A stretch of DNA of 54,200 nt from a delta proteobacterium NaphS2 (GCA_000179315.1 ADZZ01000375.1:1-54200), one strand, 5' to 3'; shown: positions 18,150 to 28,074, counted from the stretch's first letter. Numbers and translations: made by a program. The notes: generated by a model from the letters alone, not told the origin.

Positions 18150-19028
18150 TCAGGGTAATGAAACGCTGGGTGAGATTGCACCTAAAAAGGCAAGAATTGT
18201 GCGGTCCCGAACCTCATTTTCCCCGAAAAGGATGGAATAATGGTTCGTCCCCGGCAGATCAACGGATTTTGCATGGGCGATTTCCCGCACCATCCGGTTC
18301 GCTCTATCTGCGGGCAACACCATATCCTCGTTAGAGAGCATCCCTTCGGTTGCCCGCAGAAGCAACACCGGGCAGGCAATCTTCGGGTACATGAGCGAAG
18401 CGTCCAATCGGCGGATATTGGCAACTTCCTCCCGGATGGGTCCGGCCGGTGTTCTGGAGCGCACGCCACCATCAATCTCATCGATTTCATAACGGAAATA
18501 AGTTTCCAGAAAACCGGTCCAGGGTTTTAGAAACGGTGCCAGTTTCAGGGGCGCCGTGTAGTCTTCGTAGGAGGGAAACACCTGCCCGAGCCGATCAATG
18601 GAAGGTTTGATGGCCTGTTCGATTTTGTCCCATTGGACGTCCGGAAGACTGCCGCCGCCATCCACGAGGATCAGTTTGTTGACCAGGGTGGGATAATGGG
18701 CCGCAAAGGCCAGAGATACATAGGCACCCAGTGAATGCCCCATGAGCGTGATGGTTGTAAGGCCCTGGTCTTTGAGCACCGCCAGAACATCCTTTGCGTG
18801 CTGATCGATGGAATATCCGGTTGGCGGTTTGTCGGAAAGGCCTCTCCCGCGTAGATCCATGGCCAAAACCCGGAATTCCGGTTCGAGCCCTGAAACGATT
18901 CTGTCCCAGCAACGGCAGTTGGCCGACAGGCCGTGAATACAGAGGATATTCTCCCCATCCCCTTCCCAGACTGCCAGTTGAATGTCAACCCCATCCCCTT
19001 TTGCCTTTACCATAGTCGGTTCCGTCAT
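18150..19028 (-). CDS. Alpha/beta-hydrolase
   Basis: A 292-residue alpha/beta-hydrolase. The nucleophile elbow is GHSLG (Ser99), the oxyanion region is IHGLSAN, and the C-terminal His is in GTNHYSILF. No signal peptide, so it acts in the cytoplasm. AGGAG precedes the ATG at 19028. It lies downstream of a second hydrolase and of phaC in the same direction; a role as an esterase or thioesterase in acyl or polyester metabolism is suggested by the place, not shown by the sequence. Confidence 0.8.
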   Translation of the reverse strand: MTEPTMVKAKGDGVDIQLAVWEGDGENILCIHGLSANCRCWDRIVSGLEPEFRVLAMDLRGRGLSDKPPTGYSIDQHAKDVLAVLKDQGLTTITLMGHSLGAYVSLAFAAHYPTLVNKLILVDGGGSLPDVQWDKIEQAIKPSIDRLGQVFPSYEDYTAPLKLAPFLKPWTGFLETYFRYEIDEIDGGVRSRTPAGPIREEVANIRRLDASLMYPKIACPVLLLRATEGMLSNEDMVLPADRANRMVREIAHAKSVDLPGTNHYSILFGENEVRDRTILAFLGAISPSVSLP

Positions 19029-19055
19029 AAACGGATCTCTCCTTTGAACAAGTAT

Positions 19056-19841
19056 TTATCCTCTCAAAAAGCCTTTGATGAGCATGCAGACGATATCGAT
19101 TTTCTCCAGAACGGCGCCGTGGCCGGTCTCGGGCACGCACACGATCCGGGAATCGGGCATCGTTCGGCTCATATCAATCATCTGCCCATGGGGCGTGATA
19201 ATGTCCTCTTGGGCCGCAATCAGAAGCGTCGGATGATCAATGCGGGCCATATCCGTTCTGATGTCTAAATGGGTGTTGGAAGATGCCAGCCGGATAAAGG
19301 CATCGAACCACTCCCGGGTCAAATATTCCTTAAAGACCTGCCGCCTGGCGACCAGCCACTCATACTGTTCATTATAGAATTTTCGCGAGTAAATGGGAAT
19401 GAGGGCCAGATCGAAGAAGGCCTCCCCGTCGTAGAGTTTGGCGGCCCGTTTCCACATGTCCCCCATGGAACGAAGATACTGATCCACATGGGCACAAGTG
19501 TTGGCCAGGACCAGCCGATCAACCATGTCAGGGTATTTGAGCGTAAAATTCATCCCCACCTGCCCCCCGTAGGAGACCCCGAAAAGATGGGTTCGGCGAA
19601 TGTTCAGATGGTCCAATAGGATTTTCAGATCGTCCGCGTGAATCCCGATATCATACCCTTCCTCAAGCCGCGCCGACTGACCCTGATCGCGCATGTCGTA
19701 CACGATGACCTGAAAATGGTCTTTGAGCAGCGAAATGTGTTCGGCCCAGCTCAGGGTATTCATCATGATGCCGTTCAGTAGAAGCAGAGGCTCTCCCTCA
19801 CCGTGAATTTCGTAATAAATGCCGGGGGTTTCCAAAAACAT
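19056..19841 (-). CDS. Alpha/beta-hydrolase
   Basis: A 261-residue hydrolase starting MFLETPGIYYEIHGEGEPLL, with nucleophile elbow GVSYGG (Ser90), Asp in the AAQEDIIT segment and the catalytic His in ETGHGAVLE. The layout is that of soluble lactone, enol-lactone or ester hydrolases, and the substrate is open. GAGG stands before the ATG. Only 5 bases separate its start from the end of phaC, so it is in the PHA operon; an intracellular PHA-related hydrolase is one possibility. Confidence 0.8.
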   Translation of the reverse strand: MFLETPGIYYEIHGEGEPLLLLNGIMMNTLSWAEHISLLKDHFQVIVYDMRDQGQSARLEEGYDIGIHADDLKILLDHLNIRRTHLFGVSYGGQVGMNFTLKYPDMVDRLVLANTCAHVDQYLRSMGDMWKRAAKLYDGEAFFDLALIPIYSRKFYNEQYEWLVARRQVFKEYLTREWFDAFIRLASSNTHLDIRTDMARIDHPTLLIAAQEDIITPHGQMIDMSRTMPDSRIVCVPETGHGAVLEKIDIVCMLIKGFLRG

Positions 19842-19846
19842 TCTCG

Positions 19847-20911
19847 TTACCTCTTTTTAATCCATCCCACAATCCTGGGAATGATGGTTTTGTACGACAT
19901 GCTTCCCACAAAAATCCCCACATGCCCCGTATCGACGCCCATGGTGGTGACGTCCGTGGAACCCACCGCTTTGGAAAGGGGTTTGGCGGAAGATGGCGGC
20001 GCCAGATAATCGTTTTTTCCGAAAACATTGAGCAAAGGACAGGTAATAGCAGCAAGATCCACTTTTTGCCCGCCCAAAACCAAACGGTTCTGAATGAGCA
20101 GATTTTGCTGAAGCAGGTCCCGGATCCATTCCCTGAAAGCTTCCCCCGCCATATCGGGGCTGTCAAATATCCATTTCTCCATGCGAAGAAAGGTGTTCAC
20201 CTGTTTGGGATTATCAATCATATCCAGGAACCGGACATATTTGTCCACCGTGGCCACGGGCACCACCAGCAGATAAAGGATATTGGCCAGATCTCCGGGA
20301 AGGTTTCCCATTCCTTGGAACAGTTTATTGAGGTCGAAGCCCCTGGCCCACAGGAAAAGACCCGCATCGTCGATATCAAACCGGGTGGGCGTGGCCAAGG
20401 TGATAAGGTTTTGAACCTTGTCCGGATGAAGGGCCGTATACATCACGCAAAAGGTACCGCCCATGCAGACGCCCATGAGGTTGATTTTCTCAGTGGAGGA
20501 ATTCCCGGATCGGATCCATTCGACGGCGTTATCCAGATAACCGTTCACATAATCATCCAGATTGAGAAACCGGTCCGCACCCGTTGGATAGCCCCAGTCG
20601 ATCAGGTAAACATCCAGGCCCTCGCCCAATAGGTTTTGGATAAAGCTTCTCCCCGGTTCCAGATCCAGCATAATGTAGCGGTTGATGAGCGCGTAGACGA
20701 TCAGGACGGGCGTTGCGTGCACATCCTTCTTTTTGAGACTTCCTTTATAGTGAAGGAGCCGCATTTTATCTTCCCGATACACCACCTCCGCCGGGGTTTT
20801 GGCAACTTCATAATCCAGATCACCGGTGAGCACTTGGCCGGCCCGAAAAATCTTTTGCGGCAATTCCTGGAGATCCTGCTCTATACTCTTGATTATTGCT
20901 TCGTAAGACAT
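19847..20911 (-). CDS. phaC: Class III polyhydroxyalkanoate synthase, catalytic subunit
   Basis: A 354-residue synthase that polymerises hydroxyacyl-CoA into storage polyester at the granule surface. The lipase-like box is GVCMGG with Cys149 as the nucleophile, and the other catalytic residues are Asp301 (GKNDYLAPP) and His330 (DTGHVG). Size and motif fit class III enzymes, which need PhaE. The frame opens at 20977, but the ATG at 20911, five bases from the phaE stop, gives the normal family length and is preferred. PhaE lies directly upstream. Confidence 0.92.
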   Translation of the reverse strand: MSYEAIIKSIEQDLQELPQKIFRAGQVLTGDLDYEVAKTPAEVVYREDKMRLLHYKGSLKKKDVHATPVLIVYALINRYIMLDLEPGRSFIQNLLGEGLDVYLIDWGYPTGADRFLNLDDYVNGYLDNAVEWIRSGNSSTEKINLMGVCMGGTFCVMYTALHPDKVQNLITLATPTRFDIDDAGLFLWARGFDLNKLFQGMGNLPGDLANILYLLVVPVATVDKYVRFLDMIDNPKQVNTFLRMEKWIFDSPDMAGEAFREWIRDLLQQNLLIQNRLVLGGQKVDLAAITCPLLNVFGKNDYLAPPSSAKPLSKAVGSTDVTTMGVDTGHVGIFVGSMSYKTIIPRIVGWIKKR

Positions 20912-20915
20912 GTCT

Positions 20916-21614
20916 TCATTTGTGAACCCCGGAAAGTCTGGCTTCAAGGGCTTCGAGTTTTTGGTTGAGGGTCTCAATCATGGACTCGTGGTGCCGAATA
21001 ACGGTCGCCTGCTGCCGCGTCTTTCGTTTCAGCTCGTAAATCCCCCGGTACACATCTTCCATTTCCCCGGACGTGGGAATGGAGAGAGATCTGAGGAAAA
21101 TGTCGTTCACCACATCGGCCTTCTTTTTGTAGTCCAGATATTTTTCCACTACATCCACCACCATTTGAACCCCTTCGGGACTCTTGATGTGGGCATCGTA
21201 TTTCTCGTCCAACAGGCGGACGGCCGCGTCATAAATCTCGTGGGCGCTTTTAAATCCGTCCCCCGCAGCTTCTCTTTCCTGAATGATGGTCATGAGTTCC
21301 GGAAATGAATCCTTCAAGGGGACATTGAATTTCATCAAGAAATCGCCCATGGATGCCACGAACCGGTTACAGGCATCCGTTGCGGCCATCACCTGTTGCA
21401 TGGATTCCCTGGAAATGCCCAATTGGGGCATCTTGAGGATTCTGCCCACACTCTTTTCGTAAAATGAGAGGTACCGTCGGGTCATGTGGTGATAAAGGTC
21501 TTTCAGTGTTTCGTCGGCCCCCTCACCCCCAGCGCTGAAGGCCTCCATGGCGGCATTCATGAACGCCGCATAGGCCTCAGCGCTTTTGAGTATATGCTCC
21601 ATCAAATCAATCAT
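20916..21614 (-). CDS. phaE: Class III PHA synthase, PhaE subunit
   Basis: A 232-residue hydrophilic, strongly helical protein upstream of phaC. The C-terminal part, with YRGIYELKRKTRQQATVIRH followed by a predicted coiled coil (ESMIETLNQKLEALEARLSG), is typical of PhaE, which binds PhaC and is required for its activity. It is shorter than the best-known PhaE proteins (about 350 residues), as is common outside the purple sulfur bacteria. Its start overlaps the acyl-CoA ligase gene by 8 bases, which ties fatty-acid activation to polymer synthesis in one transcript. Confidence 0.82.
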   Translation of the reverse strand: MIDLMEHILKSAEAYAAFMNAAMEAFSAGGEGADETLKDLYHHMTRRYLSFYEKSVGRILKMPQLGISRESMQQVMAATDACNRFVASMGDFLMKFNVPLKDSFPELMTIIQEREAAGDGFKSAHEIYDAAVRLLDEKYDAHIKSPEGVQMVVDVVEKYLDYKKKADVVNDIFLRSLSIPTSGEMEDVYRGIYELKRKTRQQATVIRHHESMIETLNQKLEALEARLSGVHK

Positions 21615-23130
21615 TGGAAGCCGTACCGTATTCTTTCTTCAAAATGAACTTCCGGACCTTTCCGGAAGCGGGGGTTCTGGGCAACGCATCCACCACCGCC
21701 AGGTATTTGGGCCTTTTGAATTTCCCGAGGCGATCTCCCAAATGCTCCATCAGCTGCGAAAGGGTCAGGGAAGCCCCCGGCTTCAACTCCACGACGGCCT
21801 TACCCACCTCACCCCATTTCGGGTCGGGCACGCCGATCACCGCACAGCCGACCACGGCCGGGTGCGTTTCGACGGCGAGTTCGACCTCGGCCGGATAAAT
21901 GTTGGCGCCCCCCGAAATGATCATGTCCTTGAGCCGTCCCACAATGGCCATGTGTCCGTCCGCATCCATCTTGCCCAGATCCCCCGTATGGAACCATCCG
22001 TCTGGAATGGTTTTTTCGGTGATTTCCGGCTTGTTCAGGTAACCCGCGCAGACGTTGGGACCTTTCAGAAGGATTTCGCCTTCTTCACCCAGGGGGACTT
22101 CACGGCCGCCGGAATCCACCAGCGCCACATCCACATAGGGCATCGGGTGTCCGATAGTGCCCAGCTTGCCGTTGGCGAGAAAACAGTTGGGGCCCACCTC
22201 GGTGAGGCCGTAGCCTTCCCGTATATGAACCGACTTCTGCGTCTTGAAAACATTGAAGATCGATTCGCCGAGAGGCGCACCTCCCGAAACCATGAACCGG
22301 ACCGTTCTAAAATCGGTGTCGCCGAATTTAGGGGACTCCATGAGCATCTGAAACATGGTGGGCACCCCGAAAAAAACCGTTACCCCTTCCTTTTGAATCA
22401 GATCCAGGATCAAATCCGCATCAAAGGATTGCACCAGGATGTTGACCCCCCGGCTTTGAAAGATGGGCAGTGTGAGGACATTCCAGCCGGCCGTGTAAAA
22501 CATGGCCGCGTGCAGAATGGTTTTGTCCCCGGGCCGTAATCCCCATCCCACGATGGTATTGAAAGCGTTCCACGCAAGCATGCCGTGGGTCAACAGCACC
22601 CCCTTGGGCAGGCCCGTGGTGCCGGAGGTGTAAATAATCAGTTGCGGATCATCCGGGCGAATATCCACTTCCGCAAGGGGATCGCTGGAGAGAGAATCCC
22701 ATATTTCCGGGAGGGAGAGGCCGACGGCGCTTTTCGGATCCAGAGAAACATAATGGGGGACCCTGACATCCCCTTTAAGCGCCGACACCACCCCCTCATG
22801 GGACCGGTCAAAAAAAATCGCCTTTGGCGTGCTGTCTTCCAGAAAATAGACAAACTCGCCCTTGGCCAGACGGAAATTCAAAGGAACAAGGATTGCCCCC
22901 AGGCGGCTTAAGGCCAGGAAAAGGGTGATGTATTCCGTGCGGTTGAACGACAGGCAGGCCACCCGATCCCCTTTTACGACCCCCAATTCTTCTTGAAGAA
23001 AACGGGCCATCCGAAGGGATTCCTGATTGAGCGTCCCATAGGTGTAACGCTTGTTGGTGATCACATCCACCAGGGCTTCGGTCTCCGGAAATGCGCGTCC
23101 CCAGCGGCCGATGAAGTCTCCGTAAATCAT
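21607..23130 (-). CDS. AMP-forming acyl-CoA synthetase
   Basis: A 507-residue member of the adenylate-forming ligases. Visible motifs are the P-loop-like YTSGTTGLPKGV, the YGLTEVGP segment (A5), GWFHTGDLGKMD (A7), GRLKDMIISGGANIYPAEVE (A8) and the catalytic Lys region TPASGKVRKFIL (A10). It makes an acyl-CoA from a carboxylic acid, CoA and ATP; chain length or ring type cannot be told. It lies between the Liv-type transporter genes and phaEC, so imported acids would be activated here before oxidation or storage. Confidence 0.9.
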   Translation of the reverse strand: MIYGDFIGRWGRAFPETEALVDVITNKRYTYGTLNQESLRMARFLQEELGVVKGDRVACLSFNRTEYITLFLALSRLGAILVPLNFRLAKGEFVYFLEDSTPKAIFFDRSHEGVVSALKGDVRVPHYVSLDPKSAVGLSLPEIWDSLSSDPLAEVDIRPDDPQLIIYTSGTTGLPKGVLLTHGMLAWNAFNTIVGWGLRPGDKTILHAAMFYTAGWNVLTLPIFQSRGVNILVQSFDADLILDLIQKEGVTVFFGVPTMFQMLMESPKFGDTDFRTVRFMVSGGAPLGESIFNVFKTQKSVHIREGYGLTEVGPNCFLANGKLGTIGHPMPYVDVALVDSGGREVPLGEEGEILLKGPNVCAGYLNKPEITEKTIPDGWFHTGDLGKMDADGHMAIVGRLKDMIISGGANIYPAEVELAVETHPAVVGCAVIGVPDPKWGEVGKAVVELKPGASLTLSQLMEHLGDRLGKFKRPKYLAVVDALPRTPASGKVRKFILKKEYGTASND

Positions 23131-23152
23131 CTTTGTCTTACCTCATTTCGTT

Positions 23153-24253
23153 TCAGTTTTCGCGTACACTTCTCTTCCGAGCCGTCCGCTCCCGTATCGA
23201 ACCGATGACGCCTTTTGGAAAAAAGATGACCACCAGGATGAACAAAACGCCAAAAAGGAGAAGCCATCGCTCCAGAATGTTGTGCAGCAGCAGGGCATTG
23301 GGGAACAGATCCTTTGCCAGGTGCTGGAGATCAGGCAGAAAGGTCTGGGTAATTTTCAAAAAAGCGGCGCCGATGATTCCGCCGTAAAGGGTTCCCATTC
23401 CGCCGATAATCACCATCAACAGCACATCCAGCATAATGGTCATGACGCCCAGGCTCGACTCCGGGTTTACGTATTCCATCCACAGGGCATACAATCCGCC
23501 GATGAGAGCGGCCATGATGCAGCCGAAGGTAATGGAGATGCTTTGGTAGACGAAGGTCCGGTTGCCCAACGCCTCCGCCCGCTGGGAGTTGTCCCGGATG
23601 GCCTGGAGCACACGCCCCAGGGGAGAATGGGTGAACCGAAGCATGGCCAGGAAAAGCACCGTACAGGAGAAAAAAATAAAATAATAGGTGATGGTTTTAC
23701 CGTTGATATCAATTCCCATGAAATCGCCCAGGGAAAAAGCCACCGAAAAAATCCCCGGCGACATGAAACTGATCCCGTCTTCCCCGCCCGTCAGCCCGCT
23801 CAGCTTGGTGGCCAGCACGATGGCAAGTTCCGCAATGGCCAGGGTGATCATGGCAAAAAAGATGGCTTTTACCCGCAGGGTCAGGAGACTGATCAAGAGC
23901 GCCACGATCCCCGCAAACACGGCTGCGGCCGCAAATCCCAGGACCAGGTTGGTGTAGGAAGGCATGCCGTATTTACCCATGAAAAATGCCATGCAGTAGG
24001 CGCCCATGCCGAAGAACATGCCGTGGCCGAAGGAGAGAATCCCCGTGTACCCCAAAAGAATGTCAAAGCTGGCCACCAACGTGCCGAAAATGATGATCTG
24101 AACAGCCAGATCGACAATCTTAAATGAAGGGAACAGAAACGGGACAAGAAGAAAAAGAGCCAGGAGACAGATTTTGAGATAAAAGCTTCCCCTGCGGTAT
24201 TGCCTTCTTTTTTCCTCCATGTGGAACAACTGAACCGGTGTGGCTTCTGCCAT
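23153..24253 (-). CDS. livM: Branched-chain amino acid-type ABC transporter permease
   Basis: A 366-residue integral membrane protein with about nine hydrophobic segments, beginning near residue 25 (LKICLLALFLLVPFLF) and including YTGILSFGHGMFFGMGAYC, the LivM signature, and GGMGTLYGGIIGAAFL. It pairs with LivH to form the channel of a LIV-type importer. In bacteria of this kind such importers often carry aromatic or other carboxylic acids. The gene order here is solute-binding protein, LivG, LivF, LivH, LivM. Confidence 0.9.
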   Translation of the reverse strand: MAEATPVQLFHMEEKRRQYRRGSFYLKICLLALFLLVPFLFPSFKIVDLAVQIIIFGTLVASFDILLGYTGILSFGHGMFFGMGAYCMAFFMGKYGMPSYTNLVLGFAAAAVFAGIVALLISLLTLRVKAIFFAMITLAIAELAIVLATKLSGLTGGEDGISFMSPGIFSVAFSLGDFMGIDINGKTITYYFIFFSCTVLFLAMLRFTHSPLGRVLQAIRDNSQRAEALGNRTFVYQSISITFGCIMAALIGGLYALWMEYVNPESSLGVMTIMLDVLLMVIIGGMGTLYGGIIGAAFLKITQTFLPDLQHLAKDLFPNALLLHNILERWLLLFGVLFILVVIFFPKGVIGSIRERTARKRSVREN

Positions 24254-24266
24254 TTCGCAAACCTCG

Positions 24267-25256
24267 CTACTTGCCGGCCTGAAAAAGGCCGGTGGGCCGA
24301 ATGAGAAGAATAATGATCATGATGAGGACATTTGCCCCGGCGGCGGCCCACGGGACCAGGTAGGCGACGTAGTTGTAACTGAGACCCACGATCAGCGCCC
24401 CCACCAGCGAGCCGGTCACGCTTCCAAGGCCCCCGATAATCACCACAATAAACGCGAAAAGGAGGTAGGTCCCGCCCATGTCCGGGTACACCTGAAGGCT
24501 GAAGATACTCATGGCCACGCCACCCAGGGCCGCCAGTCCGGCGCCCGCCGCGAAAACGCCGGTAAAAAGGAGATAGATGTTGTGCCCCATGGCCTGAACC
24601 ATGTCGCGATCTTCCACACCGGCCCGAACGATGGTCCCCAGTTTGGTTTTCTTTAAAATGAGCTGGATCACACCGTAGACCGCGGCCCCGATCAGGATAC
24701 AGATGATCCGGTATCGGCTGACGATCACGTCCATGATGTCCCAGTTGCCCGAAAAGGTAAACGGCACGGTCATGACCTCATCGTTGGGCCCCCAGAAAAC
24801 GCGGATCAGCTCCACCAGAACGATGGTTGTGCCGAAAGTGATCAGGATCTGGAAGAGGTGGTTCCCGTAAACGCGCCTCACCACAAATCTTTCGAGGATT
24901 ATCCCCAAAACCGCCACCGCAGCCATGGCCGCGGCCACCGCGATCAGAAATACCGCCACATTCTGTAAAACGGAATGCGCCTCCACCCATGGCATCATGA
25001 ACTGAAAAACCGTAAACCCCACATAGGCGCCCCACGCAAAGAGGGCCCCGTGCGCAAAGTTCAGGACATCCATCAACCCGAAAATAATGCTGACGCCGCT
25101 TGCCACCAGAAAGAGCAGCATCCCCATGGCAAGGCCTGCGATGGTCAGCGTCAGATAGGTTTTCGGTTCTATGCCGAAGAGGGGCAAGAGAAAAAGAATC
25201 CCCGCACCCCCAAGGGTAAATTCCTGGTTCCAACGCTTGAATATGGTTTCAGCCAT
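24267..25256 (-). CDS. livH: Branched-chain amino acid-type ABC transporter permease
   Basis: A 329-residue membrane protein with about eight hydrophobic segments. GLMDVLNFAHGALFAWGAYV is the LivH signature and GGLGSVTGSLVGALIVGLSY is the second conserved region near the C-terminus. It forms the permease dimer with the LivM homologue encoded 13 bases downstream. The substrate is not predictable from the permease alone. Confidence 0.9.
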   Translation of the reverse strand: MAETIFKRWNQEFTLGGAGILFLLPLFGIEPKTYLTLTIAGLAMGMLLFLVASGVSIIFGLMDVLNFAHGALFAWGAYVGFTVFQFMMPWVEAHSVLQNVAVFLIAVAAAMAAVAVLGIILERFVVRRVYGNHLFQILITFGTTIVLVELIRVFWGPNDEVMTVPFTFSGNWDIMDVIVSRYRIICILIGAAVYGVIQLILKKTKLGTIVRAGVEDRDMVQAMGHNIYLLFTGVFAAGAGLAALGGVAMSIFSLQVYPDMGGTYLLFAFIVVIIGGLGSVTGSLVGALIVGLSYNYVAYLVPWAAAGANVLIMIIILLIRPTGLFQAGK

Positions 25257-25279
25257 TGGCAGCGGCTCCTATAAAGTGG

Positions 25280-26002
25280 TTAATCCTCAACTTTCGAAAT
25301 TCCCAGGTACCGGCTCTGCAATTCCTCGTTCTGAACCAGATCTTCCATCCGACCGCTGTGAACAACCCTTCCGTCGTCCAAAATGAAGAAATCATCGCCC
25401 ACGGCGCTGGCCATGTAGAAATTCTGCTCCACCAGCACCACGACGCTGTGTTCCTTGATCTGCTTGATGGAATCGATGACCAGGTCCACGATAATGGGCG
25501 CCAGCCCCTTTGACGGTTCGTCGATGAGAAGCAGGGAGGTATCGTTTACGATGGCCCTGGCGATGGCCAGCATCTGCTTCTGACCGCCGCTCAAGGTCCC
25601 CGCCTTCTTTTTCCAGAATTTCCCTAACGCATCGAACATGGTCAAAATCCGCTCCAGCCTGGTGGAAGTGGCATCGTCCTCCACCAGCATGGCCACCCGC
25701 ATGTTTTCTTCAACGGTGAGGTCGGAAAAGATCCCCATGTGCTCCGGCACGAAACCGATCCCCATGCGGGCGATTTCGTACGGTTTGTTTTGCTGGATTT
25801 CCTTCCCCTGGTAGACGATTTTCCCCCTTTCGGCCGGCAAGAGTCCCATCACGGTTTTGAGCGTCGTGCTTTTCCCAGCGCCATTGCGGCCGATCAAAAC
25901 CGTCACCGCATCGGCCTTGGACATGAAGGAAACCCCCTGCAGTATATGGTGCTGTTCGATAAAGGTATGAACATCCCGAACTTCCAGAATCAATTTATTC
26001 AC
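25280..26002 (-). CDS. livF: ABC transporter ATP-binding protein, LivF type
   Basis: A 240-residue ATPase with Walker A (GRNGAGKST), signature LSGGQKQ, Walker B (LLLIDEP) and the switch His replaced in LVEQNF, as in LivF proteins. A longer frame opens at 26059, but a GTG at 26002 has GGAGG eight bases before it and overlaps the livG stop by 8 bases, as is usual for this gene pair, so the GTG start is preferred. It energises import together with LivG. Confidence 0.9.
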   Translation of the reverse strand: MNKLILEVRDVHTFIEQHHILQGVSFMSKADAVTVLIGRNGAGKSTTLKTVMGLLPAERGKIVYQGKEIQQNKPYEIARMGIGFVPEHMGIFSDLTVEENMRVAMLVEDDATSTRLERILTMFDALGKFWKKKAGTLSGGQKQMLAIARAIVNDTSLLLIDEPSKGLAPIIVDLVIDSIKQIKEHSVVVLVEQNFYMASAVGDDFFILDDGRVVHSGRMEDLVQNEELQSRYLGISKVED

Positions 26003-26762
26003 GCCTTGCACCTCCACCCAGATAGGCTTCCTGGACCGTTTTGCTCCGGTAGATTTCATCGGGGGGACCGTCGGCGATCAATTCCCCTTCCTGCAGCACC
26101 GCGATGCTGTCGGACAGCGTCATGATCATATCCATCTTGTGTTCCACCAGGAGCATGGTGCGGTCTTTGCCGTCCTTGATTCTGTGCAGAATATCCAGAA
26201 TGGCCGGCACTTCCTCCTGGCCCATGCCGGCCGTGGGCTCGTCCAGAAAAAGAATCTCGGGCCTTAAAGCCAGCAATATGGCAATCTCCAGTTTGCGCTG
26301 CTCCCCGTGGGTCAGGGAATTGGCCGGCTCGGCCCACCTGTCATCCAGCAGAACATTTTTCAGGAGTTCATAGGCCTCATCTTCCATGGCGGAAAAATGG
26401 AGATAGTTTTTCCAGAAGTTGAGACCCACCCCTTCCCGGCTCTGGACGGCAATCCGCACATTTTCAAGAACCGTGAGAACGGGAAATATATTGGTCAACT
26501 GAAAAGACCGACCCATCCCGATGCGCGTTCTCCCCACGGCGCTTAAACCGGTAATATCTTTCCCTTTCAGAAAAACACGCCCTTCGCTCGGTTTGTACTG
26601 GCCGGTCATGAGGTTGAAAAGGGTGGTCTTTCCGGCGCCGTTGGGGCCGATAATCGATTTTAAGGAAAACGGTTCCACCTGAAGATTCACCCGGTTCACG
26701 GCCACATGACCACCGAAACGAATGGTCAAGTCCTTGGTTTCCACAATTGATTCTGCCGGCAT
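25995..26762 (-). CDS. livG: ABC transporter ATP-binding protein, LivG type
   Basis: A 255-residue ATPase starting MPAESIVETKDLTIRFGGHV, with Walker A (GPNGAGKTT), signature region LTHGEQRKLEIAI, Walker B (ILFLDEPTAGMG) and switch His in LVEHKMD. The frame is open from 26831, but the ATG at 26762 with AAGGTG in front gives the family length. The signature LTHGEQ in place of LSGGQ is normal for LivG. Confidence 0.9.
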   Translation of the reverse strand: MPAESIVETKDLTIRFGGHVAVNRVNLQVEPFSLKSIIGPNGAGKTTLFNLMTGQYKPSEGRVFLKGKDITGLSAVGRTRIGMGRSFQLTNIFPVLTVLENVRIAVQSREGVGLNFWKNYLHFSAMEDEAYELLKNVLLDDRWAEPANSLTHGEQRKLEIAILLALRPEILFLDEPTAGMGQEEVPAILDILHRIKDGKDRTMLLVEHKMDMIMTLSDSIAVLQEGELIADGPPDEIYRSKTVQEAYLGGGARRE

Positions 26763-26871
26763 CGAAATCACCTTGACTTTAGGTTTGGTTCTTCGGTCGC
26801 GCCAAAAAGGCGCTTCAACGGGCCGGACCACGCGGACGAAGATGTCCGCGTGGTCAAAAAGAGGATTTACA

Positions 26872-28074
26872 CTACTTCTTGTTGGCGATGGGCGGCGCCA
26901 CGTCTTCCATGGGCAACACCTTTGTCAGAACGGGAATGGCCCATTCCACATCGGGTTTGGTATCCAGCTGAAATGCGTACATTTCCTGAAGCGCCTGATG
27001 ATCTTCTTTCCTGAATTTCATCATGCCCTTGGGCGTCATGAACTCCATCCCCTCCATGGTGGTGATGAGGGTGTCGGTGTCGGTTTTGCCCCCGGTCTTT
27101 TCGAGCGCTGTAACGACCGCGCCCGCCGCTGCAAACCCGCCGCAGGTAAAAAAATCGGGCGGTTCATTGAACCGTTTGTAATGCTCTTTTACCAGCCAGT
27201 CGTTGACCTCGTTTTTGGGAATTTCATAGTAGTAGTAGATGGAGCCTTGCATCCCTTTTAGGGGCTTCATCACTTTGAGAGCTGCCAGGACGTTTCCGCC
27301 GCTGGCGATCTGGATGCCGTATTTGTCGAGACCTGCTGCAATCAGCTGGGGAATGGGGCCACCTTTTCCCGCCCAGATCACCCATACATATTTCGGTTCC
27401 GGCTTGTCTTTGAGCGCCTCGATGATCCGCTGAATGGGGGCGGTGAAATCGGTCCCCTTGGGATCGCAGTATTCTTCGGCCACTACCTTGGCTCCCAGTT
27501 TTTCCGCAGCTTCCTTGTAGGCCGCAATACCGTCTCGGCCAAAAGCGTAATCCTGACCGATACAGGCAATGCTCACCCCCGGCGCAGCCACGGCCGCCGC
27601 ATTGCTGATGGCGTCCTGACTGGAGTTCCGTCCGGTCCTGAAAATGTAGCGGTTCCAGTTCGTCCCGGTAATAGAATCCGCCACCGCCGGTTCAACGATG
27701 AGAATCTTTTTGAACTGCTGTGCCACCGGGAGCACGGCCAGGGCCACGCCGCTGCTGGTTGGGCCCACAGCCAGATCCACCTTGTCGTCGCTATAGAGCT
27801 TGGTGAGCAGCATCTTGGCTCTTGCCGCCTTTAGCTGCGTGTCTTCCACAACCAGTTCCACGGGCCGGCCGTTAATCTTGTTGGTACCGCCCGTAAAATA
27901 CTCCAACCCCATCTTGAAACCTGTGACTTCAGCTTTTCCGTAGATTTCAAGCGGACCGCTCAAACCCTGAATGATGCCGATCTTGATCGGTTTTTCCGCC
28001 ATGGCCGGAAATGCCGCAAAAACCGAAACCGCCACTGCCAACACCAAAATGCCAAAAATTTTTCTCCCGTTCAT
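26872..28074 (-). CDS. Periplasmic substrate-binding protein, LivK/Leu-Ile-Val type
   Basis: A 400-residue type I periplasmic binding protein. Residues 1-26 form a signal peptide (MNGRKIFGILVLAVAVSVFA, cut after AMA), followed by EKPIKIGIIQGLSGPLEIYG, typical of the amide/urea/branched-chain group. No lipobox is seen, so it is a free periplasmic protein. It captures the substrate for the LivGFHM proteins encoded downstream in the same direction. A sigma54-type promoter motif lies 49 bases upstream of the ATG. Context (CoA ligases, SDRs, hydratase) favours a carboxylic acid over an amino acid as ligand; this is inference. Confidence 0.9.
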   Translation of the reverse strand: MNGRKIFGILVLAVAVSVFAAFPAMAEKPIKIGIIQGLSGPLEIYGKAEVTGFKMGLEYFTGGTNKINGRPVELVVEDTQLKAARAKMLLTKLYSDDKVDLAVGPTSSGVALAVLPVAQQFKKILIVEPAVADSITGTNWNRYIFRTGRNSSQDAISNAAAVAAPGVSIACIGQDYAFGRDGIAAYKEAAEKLGAKVVAEEYCDPKGTDFTAPIQRIIEALKDKPEPKYVWVIWAGKGGPIPQLIAAGLDKYGIQIASGGNVLAALKVMKPLKGMQGSIYYYYEIPKNEVNDWLVKEHYKRFNEPPDFFTCGGFAAAGAVVTALEKTGGKTDTDTLITTMEGMEFMTPKGMMKFRKEDHQALQEMYAFQLDTKPDVEWAIPVLTKVLPMEDVAPPIANKK